Assembly (NCBI GenBank): GCA_903642295.1
Contig: CAHJWO010000005.1
Span: 1 to 38,037, forward strand
DNA length: 38,037 nt
Reading direction: 5' to 3'
Source: PVC group bacterium
GTDB lineage: Bacteria > Verrucomicrobiota > Verrucomicrobiia > Chthoniobacterales > SZAS-18
How positions within the stretch are numbered: position 1 is the stretch's first letter; every line of letters starts with the position of its first letter. Positions 1 through 7,807 of this stretch are shown piece by piece. The notes under the pieces were generated by a model, which saw only the letters and a program-made list of their open reading frames with translations, was not told where the DNA came from and did not search any database. The translations under genes and the position numbers were made by a program.

Positions 1-3
1 CAG

Positions 4-1695
4 GTGGACCGCGTCGTCGGCAGGCCCTTCGCCACGCGCTCTCCGGTGCTCGGGCGGCATGGGATGGTTTGCACCAGCGTCCCGGCGGCGAGCCAGGTCG
101 GGCTGGACGTGCTCAAGCGTGGCGGCAGCGCGGTGGACGCCGCCATCGCCGCCAACGCCACGCTCGGGCTGATGGAACCGATCTCTAACGGCATCGGCGG
201 TGACCTCTTCGCCATCGTGTACAGCGCGAAGGAAAACAAGCTCTATGGCCTCAACGGCTCGGGCCGCTCGCCGCTCGGCCTGTCCTACGACGAGATGCGC
301 GAGCAGGTCGCCAGGCTGCATCGCAACTTCCTGCCGCCGGTCGGTATGTTGTCCATCAACGTCCCCGGCGCGGTGGACGCCTGGGCGACGCTGCACGACA
401 AATTCGGCAAACTCAGCCTCGCGGACGATCTCTCCGGTGCGGTCAAATACGCGGAGGACGGTTTCCCGGTCACGGAGACCATCGCCTTCTACTGGGGGCG
501 CAATCTGCTCGCTTTCAAGGATCTTCCCGGCGCCTGGAAGGAAACTTATACCATCGACGGCACGGGCCGCGCCCCGCAGGAGGGCGACGTGTTCAAAAAC
601 CCGGCGCTTGCCCACACGTTACGCCTGATCGGCGAGCAGGGCCGCGACGCTTATTACAAAGGTGAGATCGCCGACAAGATCGATGCCTTCATGCAGGCGA
701 ACGGCGGCTACCTGCGCAAGGCCGATCTGGAGAAACACCACTCCGAATGGGTCGAGCCCGCCACCACGAATTATCGCGGCTACGACGTGTACGAACTGCC
801 GCCCAACAGCCAGGGCATCGCCACCCTGCAAATCCTCAACATTCTGGAAGGCTTCGATCTGAAATCGATGGGCTTCCAGACCACGCAAACTTTCCACACG
901 TTGATCGAAGCCAAGAAACTCGCCTGGGCTGACCGGGCGAAATTCTACGCCGACCCGGATTTCTTCAAGGTCCCGCTCAAGGGGCTGATCTCCAAACAGT
1001 ACGCCGCCGAGCGCCGCAAGCTCATCGACCCCGACAAGGCACTGCCCACCGTGGATGCGGGCAACCCGAATCTGGAACAGGGTGACACCATCTACATGTG
1101 TACCGCCGACGACGAGGGCAACATGGTCTCGCTGATCCAGAGCAATTATCGCGGCATGGGCAGCGGCATCAGCGTCCCCGGCCTCGGGTTCATGTTTCAG
1201 GATCGTGGCCAACTCTTCACCCTGGAGAAAGGCCACGCCAATGTGTACGCGCCGGGCAAGCGTCCGTTCCAGACGATCATCCCCGGCTTCGCCATGCACG
1301 ACGGCAAGCCGTGGCTGGCTTTCGGGGTAATGGGCGGCGGGATGCAGCCGCAGGGACAGGCGCAGGTCCTTACGAACATGATCGACTTCGGCCTCAACGT
1401 GCAGGAGGCGGGCGACGCCGCGCGCTGGCAGCACGAGGGCACCAACGAACCCACGGGCAGCACGCTGACCGAAGGCGGCGCGGCGGGCAATCCGAACACG
1501 ACGGGTTTCGTCGATCTGGAGAGCGGCGTGCCCTACGAGGTCGCGCGGGGCCTGCGGCTGAAGGGGCACGACATTCGTTTCGACCTCGGCGGCTACGGCG
1601 GGTATCAGGCGATCCAGGTGCAGGAACACGCCGGTCAGCGCGTCTATGCCGGAGCCAGCGAAAGCCGCAAGGATGGGCAGGCGGCGGGGTATTGA
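4..1695 (+). CDS. Gamma-glutamyltransferase family protein (Ntn hydrolase), 5' end possibly outside window
   Basis: The 563-residue product reads as a gamma-glutamyltransferase/oxamate amidohydrolase-type Ntn hydrolase. Known for the family: the proenzyme cleaves itself before a Thr, which becomes the nucleophile of the small subunit and hydrolyses or transfers gamma-glutamyl (or related amide) groups. Seen here: the N-terminal family block with GGSAVDAAIAANATLG (about 40-55) and NGIGGD (62-67), then GDTIYMCTADDEGNMVSL at 360-377. Thr362 is the expected cleavage site and nucleophile. The glycine-rich GVMGGGMQPQGQAQ (441-454) fits the oxyanion/substrate loop. No signal peptide is visible, unlike classical periplasmic Ggt, so a cytoplasmic HpxW-like amidase is an alternative. 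The GTG at base 4 is the first in-frame start visible, but the frame is open to the window edge and a few residues may be missing. A palindromic repeat follows the stop. Confidence 0.85.
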   Translation: MDRVVGRPFATRSPVLGRHGMVCTSVPAASQVGLDVLKRGGSAVDAAIAANATLGLMEPISNGIGGDLFAIVYSAKENKLYGLNGSGRSPLGLSYDEMREQVARLHRNFLPPVGMLSINVPGAVDAWATLHDKFGKLSLADDLSGAVKYAEDGFPVTETIAFYWGRNLLAFKDLPGAWKETYTIDGTGRAPQEGDVFKNPALAHTLRLIGEQGRDAYYKGEIADKIDAFMQANGGYLRKADLEKHHSEWVEPATTNYRGYDVYELPPNSQGIATLQILNILEGFDLKSMGFQTTQTFHTLIEAKKLAWADRAKFYADPDFFKVPLKGLISKQYAAERRKLIDPDKALPTVDAGNPNLEQGDTIYMCTADDEGNMVSLIQSNYRGMGSGISVPGLGFMFQDRGQLFTLEKGHANVYAPGKRPFQTIIPGFAMHDGKPWLAFGVMGGGMQPQGQAQVLTNMIDFGLNVQEAGDAARWQHEGTNEPTGSTLTEGGAAGNPNTTGFVDLESGVPYEVARGLRLKGHDIRFDLGGYGGYQAIQVQEHAGQRVYAGASESRKDGQAAGY

Positions 1696-1700
1696 AGGGA

Positions 1701-1735
1701 GGGAGGGCTCTCCGAGCCCTGCCCTGACTGTCCGG
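1701..1735 (+). repeat. Interspersed palindromic repeat, hairpin type 2, copy 1
   Basis: A 35-base unit that matches 12950-12984 at 34 of 35 positions. Its centre folds as AGGGCTC-TCC-GAGCCCT (1704-1720). A further GGG/CCC pairing across one bulged base gives about 10 paired bases. It ends in TGACTGTCC, a tail shared with other repeats in this window. It lies 5 bases after the stop of the upstream gene, so it may also act as a transcript end, although no T-run follows. Confidence 0.75.
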
Positions 1736-1778
1736 AGAACGACCGACTTACGCCAGCACACCCGCGAAAACGACGAAC

Positions 1779-1817
1779 CGACAGTCACGGACGGCTGGGA
1801 CAGCCGTCCCTCCCTGG
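1779..1817 (-). repeat. Interspersed palindromic repeat, hairpin type 1, inverted copy
   Basis: Read on the minus strand this contains the 19-base core GACGGCTGTCCCAGCCGTC (bases 1790-1808), a 7-bp stem with a 5-nt loop, followed by CCGTGACTGTCGG. The same core occurs at 29455-29473 and 29555-29573 (inverted), and with one change at 34850-34868. Together with the type 2 hairpin at 1701-1735 it forms an inverted doublet whose outer ends are both GGGAGGG-like. Confidence 0.75.
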
Positions 1818-2372
1818 TTATTCCGTCTTCAGATAAACGCCCTTATTGGTCGTCCAGGCCTGTTCCAGACTAGCGTAAATCTGCTCCAGATTCGCCTTCG
1901 TCCCGATCCGGTATTCCACCGTATGCGCGTGGGTGGTCGTCGGATAATTTTTCACGACTTTCTCCCATACCCGCTCAACAGGCATTCGCTCTTTGGCGAG
2001 ATCCTGCACGCGCTTTTGCAAAGTCTCCAAGCTCGCCGGTGCCCCCGCGCCGACATTCGCGGGCTTGGCGGCCATCGCTTCCAGGAAATAAAAACGCGCC
2101 TCCACGCTGCTGGCCGTTGCCACCGTGACCTCCGTCACCCGGGCCGCGCCGTCCACGACATACTCGTGCGTACTCACCGACTGCAAGTTCCGCAGCGCGA
2201 CGAGGTACGTCCCGCCCGGCACCTCGCAGCGCCAGAATCCGGCGGGACCGACCGTCGTCGTGCCCGTGGGCGACGGGGAAGGGGCAGCCTCCTGCCCCCG
2301 GACTACCCAGGGCAGCACGATAAAAACGATCCATTGAACCAGAAGATACCGACGAGGAAAAAGATAGTTCAT
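1818..2372 (-). CDS. Hypothetical exported protein
   Basis: A 184-residue product that I do not recognise. The ATG at 2372 is preferred because it opens directly on a convincing signal peptide: basic MNYLFPRR, hydrophobic LVQWIVFIVLPWVV, then a polar RGQEAAPSPSP. Upstream in-frame ATGs would bury this segment. The mature part has a short Pro/Ser/Thr linker, a compact beta-rich region with FWRCEVPGGTYLVALRN, then a helical region (LETLQKRVQDLAKERMPVERVWEKVVKNYP). It probably acts in the periplasm or outer envelope. It converges with the preceding gene across a pair of palindromic repeats. No Shine-Dalgarno is apparent. Confidence 0.6.
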   Translation of the reverse strand: MNYLFPRRYLLVQWIVFIVLPWVVRGQEAAPSPSPTGTTTVGPAGFWRCEVPGGTYLVALRNLQSVSTHEYVVDGAARVTEVTVATASSVEARFYFLEAMAAKPANVGAGAPASLETLQKRVQDLAKERMPVERVWEKVVKNYPTTTHAHTVEYRIGTKANLEQIYASLEQAWTTNKGVYLKTE

Positions 2373-2508
2373 CACAGGGAAAAGAAATGACCGCTGAAAT
2401 CCTCCGAGCATCGTGGAAGGTTCAGAGAAAAGAAAGTACCGGCCGCACCGCCCCCCCGAACCGCTAAACCCCCAGCAGTGTTGCTGCCCCCGGACGCTCC
2501 CTTGCATC

Positions 2509-2558
2509 TTGGACCTTGAACCTTCCTGGAAGCTTGGTTTCTTGAAACTTCAACCTTA
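2509..2558 (+). repeat. Degenerate CCTTGAACCTT / GGTTTCTTG phrase repeat
   Basis: A pyrimidine-rich run built from variants of CTTGAACCTT and GCTTGGTTTCTTG. It ends just 5 bases before the ATG of the sugar kinase. Similar runs occur at 7618-7663 (inverted), 7747-7800 and 14164-14223, with a shorter trace near 34698. Confidence 0.55.
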
Positions 2559-2563
2559 TTTGA

Positions 2564-3442
2564 ATGGACTCTACTTCTCCCCAGAAGGTGGTCGTCGGCA
2601 TCGGTGAAATCCTGTGGGACCGTTTCCCCACCGGTGACCGGCTCGGCGGCGCACCTGCCAATTTCGCCTACCACGCGGCCCAACTTGGCGCGGAATCCTA
2701 CGTCGTTTCCCGCGTGGGCAACGACCCCGACGGCGAGGCGATCACCCGCCGCCTGAGCGGCCGCACCGATTACCTCCAGCACGACTATGACCAACCGACC
2801 GGCGTGGTCAACGTCACGTTGCACGACGGCGAGCCCACCTACGCCATTGCGGACCCGGCGGCGTGGGACTTCCTCGTCCTCACCGACGATCTGCGGCAAC
2901 TTGCCGCCCGCACCGACGCCGTCTGCTTCGGCACGCTGGCGCAACGGCACGAGGGGACGCATGGGACCATTCGGGAGTTCCTATCCGCCTGCTCTCCCCA
3001 CGCGCTCCGGCTATTCGACATCAATCTGCGCGCGCCCTTCTACACGCCGGAAATCATCCGCTCCAGCCTCGAAGTCGCCAACATGCTCAAGTTGAACGAG
3101 GACGAGGTCGGCGAAATCGCCGCCGTCTGCCAACTCACGTCCGGCGACCCCGTGCCGGAATTACTGGGCCTCTTTCCGCATCTAAAGCTCGTGGCCGTCA
3201 CGCTCGGCGCAAAAGGGAGCGCATTGTACGTCCCCGGGCACGAGCCGATCCGCACGGGCTCGCCCGAAATCGAATTCTGCGACGCCGTGGGCGCGGGCGA
3301 TTCCTTCGCGGCGACGTTGGTGACGGGTCTGCTGGCCGGTGACCCGGTGGACCGGATCGCCGACCGCGCCAACCGGATCGCGGCCTTCGTGGCCAGCCAG
3401 TCCGGCGCGACCCCCCTGCTGCCGGACACATTGCGGAGATAA
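2564..3442 (+). CDS. PfkB family carbohydrate kinase (fructokinase-like)
   Basis: The 292-residue cytoplasmic enzyme matches the ribokinase/PfkB family, which phosphorylates sugars or nucleosides with ATP. Seen: the N-terminal substrate motif GEILWDRFP (14-22) followed by LGGAPANFAYHAAQLGA (27-43), typical of fructokinase-like members; central FDINLRAPFY (151-160); and the C-terminal signature DAVGAGDSFAA (240-250), with Asp246 as the catalytic base and GAGD forming the anion hole. Length is normal for the family. The ATG at 2564 gives the expected short N-terminus before VVVGIGE. It stands alone on the plus strand between two minus-strand genes. A degenerate repeat sits immediately upstream in place of a recognisable ribosome binding site. 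Fructose is the likeliest substrate by motif, but this is not certain. Confidence 0.88.
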   Translation: MDSTSPQKVVVGIGEILWDRFPTGDRLGGAPANFAYHAAQLGAESYVVSRVGNDPDGEAITRRLSGRTDYLQHDYDQPTGVVNVTLHDGEPTYAIADPAAWDFLVLTDDLRQLAARTDAVCFGTLAQRHEGTHGTIREFLSACSPHALRLFDINLRAPFYTPEIIRSSLEVANMLKLNEDEVGEIAAVCQLTSGDPVPELLGLFPHLKLVAVTLGAKGSALYVPGHEPIRTGSPEIEFCDAVGAGDSFAATLVTGLLAGDPVDRIADRANRIAAFVASQSGATPLLPDTLRR

Positions 3443-3445
3443 GAT

Positions 3446-3925
3446 TTAAATAACCACCCGCACGGGAATCGCCGGACACAACTCCGACCCATTGCCCAGC
3501 GCGCCCGCCACGCCGTAAAAAGTCATTCGGCCATCCTCGGCGCACTCCCAACATTCCAGCGCACCCGCCTGGAAATACAGCGCCCGTTTTTCGACCATCT
3601 CTCGCTCGTCGTTGTGAGGCGACATCACTTCCACGCAGATTTCCGGCGCCAGGGTGTAGATCACCGGCTGCCGCCGCTCCGGGCTGGACCACGCCACGTC
3701 GGGGACGCGCACGCCATCGGTGGTCTGCACCGCGCATTCGACGATCACCCGTCCTGCCGGCAGTAATTGCCGTAGCAGAAGTACGATCTCCGCTTGATAT
3801 TCGCCGTGCCGACTACGCGCCGGACTCATGACGATTTGCCCGAGGCGGTTTGTTTCAATTTTGTAAGGCAGGTTGCGCAACGCCGGATCATCGCAAATTT
3901 CCTCCCAGGTCATGGTCATGATCAT
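3446..3925 (-). CDS. Uma2 family (DUF820) putative PD-(D/E)xK endonuclease
   Basis: A 159-residue product with the Uma2/DUF820 pattern. Seen: a short N-terminal region with MTWEEICDDPALRNLPYKIE, RLGQIVMSP, and SRHGEYQAEIVLLLRQLL; then the probable catalytic core VRVPDVAWSS (Asp76), ICVEVMSP (Glu99) and the EMVEKRALYFQAGALECWE segment carrying the family Lys and aromatic positions. Family knowledge: these resemble restriction-endonuclease-like folds but their biological role is poorly defined. Three ATGs are possible (3925, 3919, 3913); the longest is used. The reading frame stays open far upstream, but that part is antisense-like composition inside the AsmA gene and is not counted. The stop lies 3 bases from the end of the convergent kinase gene. 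Confidence 0.8.
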   Translation of the reverse strand: MIMTMTWEEICDDPALRNLPYKIETNRLGQIVMSPARSRHGEYQAEIVLLLRQLLPAGRVIVECAVQTTDGVRVPDVAWSSPERRQPVIYTLAPEICVEVMSPHNDEREMVEKRALYFQAGALECWECAEDGRMTFYGVAGALGNGSELCPAIPVRVVI

Positions 3926-3981
3926 GCGGTTTTCGTTCAACGGCGTCAAACCACTCTTCACATTGACTTGGCCGGGTAAGC

Positions 3982-5496
3982 TCAGTGCAATAAGTCCAGC
4001 AAGCTCTTCGCCGTATCGAGCACGGATTGCGTGCCCTGCTTTGCCTTCTTGATCGCCGCGTCCTCCACCGCCGCGACCAACCTCGGCGTCAGGTCCTCGC
4101 TCGGATGATTTGCAGGGCCGCTCAGCTTGACGGTGGTCCAGAGGTAACCGTCCCGCTCGGGCTGCTCGAACACCTGGGTGCCTGCGGCTGACAGCCAACG
4201 CAGAGACGACCGCGCCATCCCCACCTGCATGGTCCCGTCCATTTGCCCGCCGCGCACGGAGAAACCGCCTTCCAGCCGCAGCAACCCCTCGCTTTCCACG
4301 AGCAAATTTGTAACCGTCACGTCCCCGTTCGCCCATTCGAAATCCGCGCGCGCTTTTTGCAACGGAGCCTGCCGGTACCGCTCTGAACCCGCGAACACCG
4401 CCAACTGGTCCATCATCGGCAGCGCGCTCAGCCGTCCGTCCCGCAACTCGACGTGCCCGGTCGCGCGCCGGTCCCCCGCCGCCGACCCGGTCACGTGGAC
4501 GTTTCCATGCGTCAGTCCCTTGAGCCGCCCGCGCCAGTCCTTCGGCAGATACGCGGCGGCAGGCAAGGCATCGAAGTCCGCGTTCAGGTCCAGCTTCCGC
4601 TCTCCGTCCAACCCCTGCTTGCCGGAAATCTCGATCCGCCCGCCGTCTTCCACCTGACCCTCCACGCGTGTGATGAACAAATCGTGCGCCGCCGACCGCA
4701 GCGCGAAACTCCCGATCCGCACCGCCGGAAAGTGCGTCTGGGTCAGCCGACCTTCCGTACCGTCGATCTGCCAGGTGCGGTTGTCGCTGTCCAGCGGTTT
4801 GGCCGTCAGCCGCGCGCCCGCCAACTTGCCGGTGGATTCGGGCTTGTCTGCGTTCCACGCCAGTGAAAAATCGTCGATCTTCACCGCGCCGATCTCCACG
4901 CGGTTCGGCAGCCAGTCGTCAAAAAAGCCCGGCGGCCGGCGCGGCGAAGACGCCGGAACCGGTGGTGGCGTCACCGGCCCGTTCTCCGTCAGCGGCGGCG
5001 CTTCCTGCGGCGTGGGATGTTCCGCCGCCAGGGTCACGCCCAGCCGTTGCACGTCAATGGAATCCACCCGCCACGCGCGCCGCCACAACGCGCTCAACTC
5101 CAGCCGCGTGCGCACCTGCTCGGCGGTCATCCTGGCGAGCGGGCTTTCCGCATGGCCCACGGCGTCGAACAGAGCGCTGTACACTTCGGTGTCCTGAAAT
5201 TGTAAAGGGCCGAACTTCGCGTCGGCGTGCAGCGCCTGGGACGCCTGCTGATCCACCATGCGCCGGAACCCGTCGCCGCGCAGGTAACCGTAAACCCACA
5301 TCCGCAGCCCGAACAGCCCGGCGACCACCAGCAGCAGCGCCGCCAGCGGAACCAGCGCCAGCCAGAGCAGCCGCCGGGAACGGGCGTCGGAACGGCTGGC
5401 ACGCGAGGCGGGAAGAGGAGAACCAGTCACGCGGCAATCTAGGCGTAAAATTCGCCGGGAAAAGTCCGAAGTAACGCTCCTCTCCTTCGCTGCCAT
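3982..5496 (-). CDS. AsmA-like envelope protein
   Basis: A 504-residue protein resembling the AsmA/DUF748-type family, linked in other bacteria to outer-membrane biogenesis and lipid transport. Seen: a basic N-terminus, one membrane helix at about 43-65 (LLWLALVPLAALLLVVAGLFG), then a long beta-rich periplasmic region. This includes the FGPLQFQDTEVYS segment near the membrane, a proline-rich linker (about 160-185), and a C-terminal repeat-like stretch with GHVELRDGRLSALPMMDQLAVF and LLRLEGGFSVRGGQMDGTMQVG, typical of AsmA C-terminal domains. The ATG at 5496 is chosen because GGAG (minus strand, 5504-5507) lies 7 bases upstream; a GTG at 5430 is the alternative. It diverges from the ABC transporter gene. 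Confidence 0.75.
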   Translation of the reverse strand: MAAKERSVTSDFSRRILRLDCRVTGSPLPASRASRSDARSRRLLWLALVPLAALLLVVAGLFGLRMWVYGYLRGDGFRRMVDQQASQALHADAKFGPLQFQDTEVYSALFDAVGHAESPLARMTAEQVRTRLELSALWRRAWRVDSIDVQRLGVTLAAEHPTPQEAPPLTENGPVTPPPVPASSPRRPPGFFDDWLPNRVEIGAVKIDDFSLAWNADKPESTGKLAGARLTAKPLDSDNRTWQIDGTEGRLTQTHFPAVRIGSFALRSAAHDLFITRVEGQVEDGGRIEISGKQGLDGERKLDLNADFDALPAAAYLPKDWRGRLKGLTHGNVHVTGSAAGDRRATGHVELRDGRLSALPMMDQLAVFAGSERYRQAPLQKARADFEWANGDVTVTNLLVESEGLLRLEGGFSVRGGQMDGTMQVGMARSSLRWLSAAGTQVFEQPERDGYLWTTVKLSGPANHPSEDLTPRLVAAVEDAAIKKAKQGTQSVLDTAKSLLDLLH

Positions 5497-5503
5497 TTCT
5501 CTG

Positions 5504-5507
5504 CTCC
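5504..5507 (-). promoter_or_regulatory. Ribosome binding site of the AsmA-like gene
   Basis: GGAG on the minus strand, 7 bases upstream of the ATG at 5496. It is one of the few recognisable Shine-Dalgarno-like sites in the window and is the reason this start was preferred over GTG 5430. Confidence 0.45.
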
Positions 5508-5548
5508 GTCCACAAAAGCGCCTCCATCCCACCCCGCCTACATTTTTT

Positions 5549-5580
5549 CCTTCATCCTTCATCCTTCATCCTTCATCCTT
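5549..5580 (+). repeat. Heptamer tandem repeat (CCTTCAT)n
   Basis: Four perfect consecutive copies of CCTTCAT followed by CCTT. The array ends 6 bases before the GTG start of the ABC transporter and occupies the position where a ribosome binding site would be expected. Confidence 0.9.
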
Positions 5581-5586
5581 TTCCCC

Positions 5587-7620
5587 GTGCTCTCCCTCGA
5601 AGACATCACCCTGGAAGCCATCGGGTCCGATCCGCCCCGGCCTCTGCTTGACGACGTGTCCCTGCGGATGCGCCGCGGCCAGCTTGTCGGCGTCGTCGGC
5701 CCCTCGGGCTGCGGCAAATCGACCCTGCTCAAGCTCATTGCCGGGCTCAGCGAACCCACCGCCGGCACCGTCCGCTGGGACGGACGCGACCTCGCCACCG
5801 AGAGCGACCTTCCCCCGCATGAACTCGGCTACGTTCCGCAATTCTCCACCTCCCACGGCCTGCTCACCGTACGTGAGTGCGTGGATTTCGCCGCCCGCCT
5901 GCGCGTGGATGATCCCGATTCGAACGCCCGTGCCGCCCGCGTGGACGCTCTGCTCCAGACCACTGGTCTCGAAAACCTCGCTGACCGCCAGGCCCGCGTG
6001 CTCAGCGGTGGTCAGCGCCGCCGACTCTCGCTCGCCATTGAGATGGTTTCCTCGCCCTCCCTGCTCTTGTGCGACGAGGTCACCAGCGGCCTGGACCCCG
6101 GCAGCGCCCACGATATCCTCAAGCTCCTGCACGACCTTTCCCGCGCCGACGGCGGCGACCGCCGCGTGGTCATCAACGTGACCCACTCGCTTGCTGATCT
6201 GCACCTTTACGACCTCATCCTTGTCCTGTTCGAGGGCGTGGTCGTCTTCCACGGCCCGCCCGGATACCTCGCGCACTACTTCCGCCTGGAACACCCCGAC
6301 GAGGTTTTCTCCCGCCTGGGCACCCGCCGCGCCGACCAATGGCGGGCCTCCTGGCGCAAGCACGGCCCCGCCTTCACGAGTTTGGCCGGTCTCGATCAAC
6401 CCGAACCCCCACCGTGGCCCGTCGCCACTGTCGTGGCAGACGGCGCGTCGGACGTCCTTCCCGCCGGGGAGGATGAATCGCACCACACCCCGCCCGGGCC
6501 CTTCGCGGACCTTCTTGCGGCCAACGCCGCCTACGAGGCTGCCGCGAAAAGCCGCCGCGACGATCTTGAACCGACCAGCCCGACCGACCTCGAATATCCC
6601 GACCCGGATGCCTCTTTTGCTTCCGAAGCATCCGAGAAAGCGGAAGAACCCGACGCCGAAGACGTGAGCACGTCTCCCGCAGAGCCATCTTCCTCGTCCG
6701 ACGCCGAGCTTGAATCTGCCGTTCCGGATTCCGATCTCGCGCCCCCCGCTTCCGACGCCGCCATCACACCCGGTTTGTTCACTCAATTCCGGGTCATTCT
6801 GGAGCGTCGCCTGCTTCTCTTCGCGCGCGACCGCGCCCAACTCGGCCTGCAACTCGCGCTCATCCTGGGTTTCCCGTGCCTGGTGGTCATCTTCGCCCTC
6901 AAGGGCTTGCCCGCCATTCACAATCTTTCCCTGCAAAACAACCTCTCCATCGTGGAGCAACTGCGCGAGAGCACGACCTATCTCGCGCAATCCTTCGAGG
7001 TAGGCGGGCTCGTCAGCGGGCTGCTCCTTTTTCAAATCATCCTCCTTGCGCTGATGGGCTCCAATAACTCCGCGTTGGAAATCGCCGGGGAGCGCCACCT
7101 CTTCGAGAGCGAAAAACTCGCCGGTCTCTCCACCGCGAGCTATGTTGGCGCGAAGTGCGCGTTCCTGGCGCTCCTCGTCACTGCTCAGTCCGTCTGGATG
7201 GTGCTGTTCGTGCATCTCGTCTGCGGATTTCCGGGTGACCTCTTCGGCCAGATCGGCCTCCTCTGGCTGGCGGACGCCGCGCTCACGGCGGTTTGTCTGG
7301 CGTTCAGCAGCTTCGCCCGCACAGCCCAGCAGGCTTCGCTCATTTCCATCTACTTCGTCGGCTTTCAGCTCCCGCTCTCCGGCGCGGTTCTGGCGTTGCC
7401 GGACTGGGTCGCGCACCTCACGCGTCCGTTCATCGCGGCTTACTGGGCCTGGTGCGGCACGATCCAGACCCTGCGCGACACCCGCTTCTACGACCTGATC
7501 CTGAAGACCACGAAGACCGACCTCGCCGCCCTGCCCACCTGTTTCTGGGTGCTCATGGCGCACGTCGTCCTCGGGGTCGGGCTCACCTATCTGGGCAGTC
7601 GCCGCAGCCAGTGGGATTAA
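5587..7620 (+). CDS. ABC transporter, fused ATPase and ABC-2 type permease (ABCG-like order)
   Basis: The 677-residue protein joins an ATPase and a membrane domain in one chain, in ABCG order. Seen: Walker A GPSGCGKST (38-46), signature LSGGQRRRLSLA (139-150), Walker B LLLCDE (159-164) and switch His200. An Asp/Glu/Ser/Pro-rich linker follows (about 340-385). The ABC-2-type permease region begins near 395 with QFRVILERRLLLFARDRAQ, and hydrophobic helices run through the C-terminus. All ATPase motifs are intact. It could export lipid, a peptide or a drug; the substrate cannot be read from sequence. The start is GTG at 5587, giving an immediate LSLEDITLEA, with a (CCTTCAT)n array instead of a Shine-Dalgarno. 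A half-transporter of this kind would need to dimerise. Confidence 0.9.
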   Translation: MLSLEDITLEAIGSDPPRPLLDDVSLRMRRGQLVGVVGPSGCGKSTLLKLIAGLSEPTAGTVRWDGRDLATESDLPPHELGYVPQFSTSHGLLTVRECVDFAARLRVDDPDSNARAARVDALLQTTGLENLADRQARVLSGGQRRRLSLAIEMVSSPSLLLCDEVTSGLDPGSAHDILKLLHDLSRADGGDRRVVINVTHSLADLHLYDLILVLFEGVVVFHGPPGYLAHYFRLEHPDEVFSRLGTRRADQWRASWRKHGPAFTSLAGLDQPEPPPWPVATVVADGASDVLPAGEDESHHTPPGPFADLLAANAAYEAAAKSRRDDLEPTSPTDLEYPDPDASFASEASEKAEEPDAEDVSTSPAEPSSSSDAELESAVPDSDLAPPASDAAITPGLFTQFRVILERRLLLFARDRAQLGLQLALILGFPCLVVIFALKGLPAIHNLSLQNNLSIVEQLRESTTYLAQSFEVGGLVSGLLLFQIILLALMGSNNSALEIAGERHLFESEKLAGLSTASYVGAKCAFLALLVTAQSVWMVLFVHLVCGFPGDLFGQIGLLWLADAALTAVCLAFSSFARTAQQASLISIYFVGFQLPLSGAVLALPDWVAHLTRPFIAAYWAWCGTIQTLRDTRFYDLILKTTKTDLAALPTCFWVLMAHVVLGVGLTYLGSRRSQWD

Positions 7621-7663
7621 AAGGAACCAAGAAATCAGGGAAGGCCTAAGGTTCAAGGTCCAA
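7618..7663 (-). repeat. Degenerate CCTTGAACCTT phrase repeat, inverted copy
   Basis: On the minus strand this reads as GGACCTTGAACCTTAGG followed by a TTTCTTGGTTCC-type run. It is the same phrase family as 2509-2558 and 7747-7800. With the latter it forms an imperfect inverted pair around about 80 bases. Confidence 0.5.
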
Positions 7664-7746
7664 CCATCAAACGGTGCCCGACCCCCACTGCCCGCCAGCC
7701 AAAATAAATAGAGCGGAGCCTGAACCCGTGTACATTCCCGCTCCGC

Positions 7747-7800
7747 CCTCGAACCTTAAACCTTCTTTGGATTCTTGGTTCCCTGGTTTCTTGGTTCTTC
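7747..7800 (+). repeat. Degenerate CCTTAAACCTT / CTTGGTTTCTTGG phrase repeat
   Basis: A pyrimidine-rich run of repeated CGAACCTTAAACCTT and TTCTTGGTTCCCTGGTTTC phrases. It finishes 7 bases before the ATG at 7808. Confidence 0.55.
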
Positions 7801-7807
7801 TTCTCTC

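Noticed and set aside
619-1788. A 389-codon open frame on the minus strand
   Set aside because: It is antisense to the gamma-glutamyltransferase family gene with all its motifs; composition is that of a shadow frame.
3926-4858. An N-terminal extension of the Uma2-type gene of more than 300 codons
   Set aside because: The extension is an alternative frame of the AsmA-like gene with shadow-frame composition; the Uma2 domain starts cleanly at 3925.
5566-7656. A 696-codon open frame on the minus strand
   Set aside because: It lies entirely opposite the ABC transporter with intact ATPase motifs; its protein is a low-complexity Gly/Glu/Arg/Val mixture typical of the antisense of a high-GC gene.
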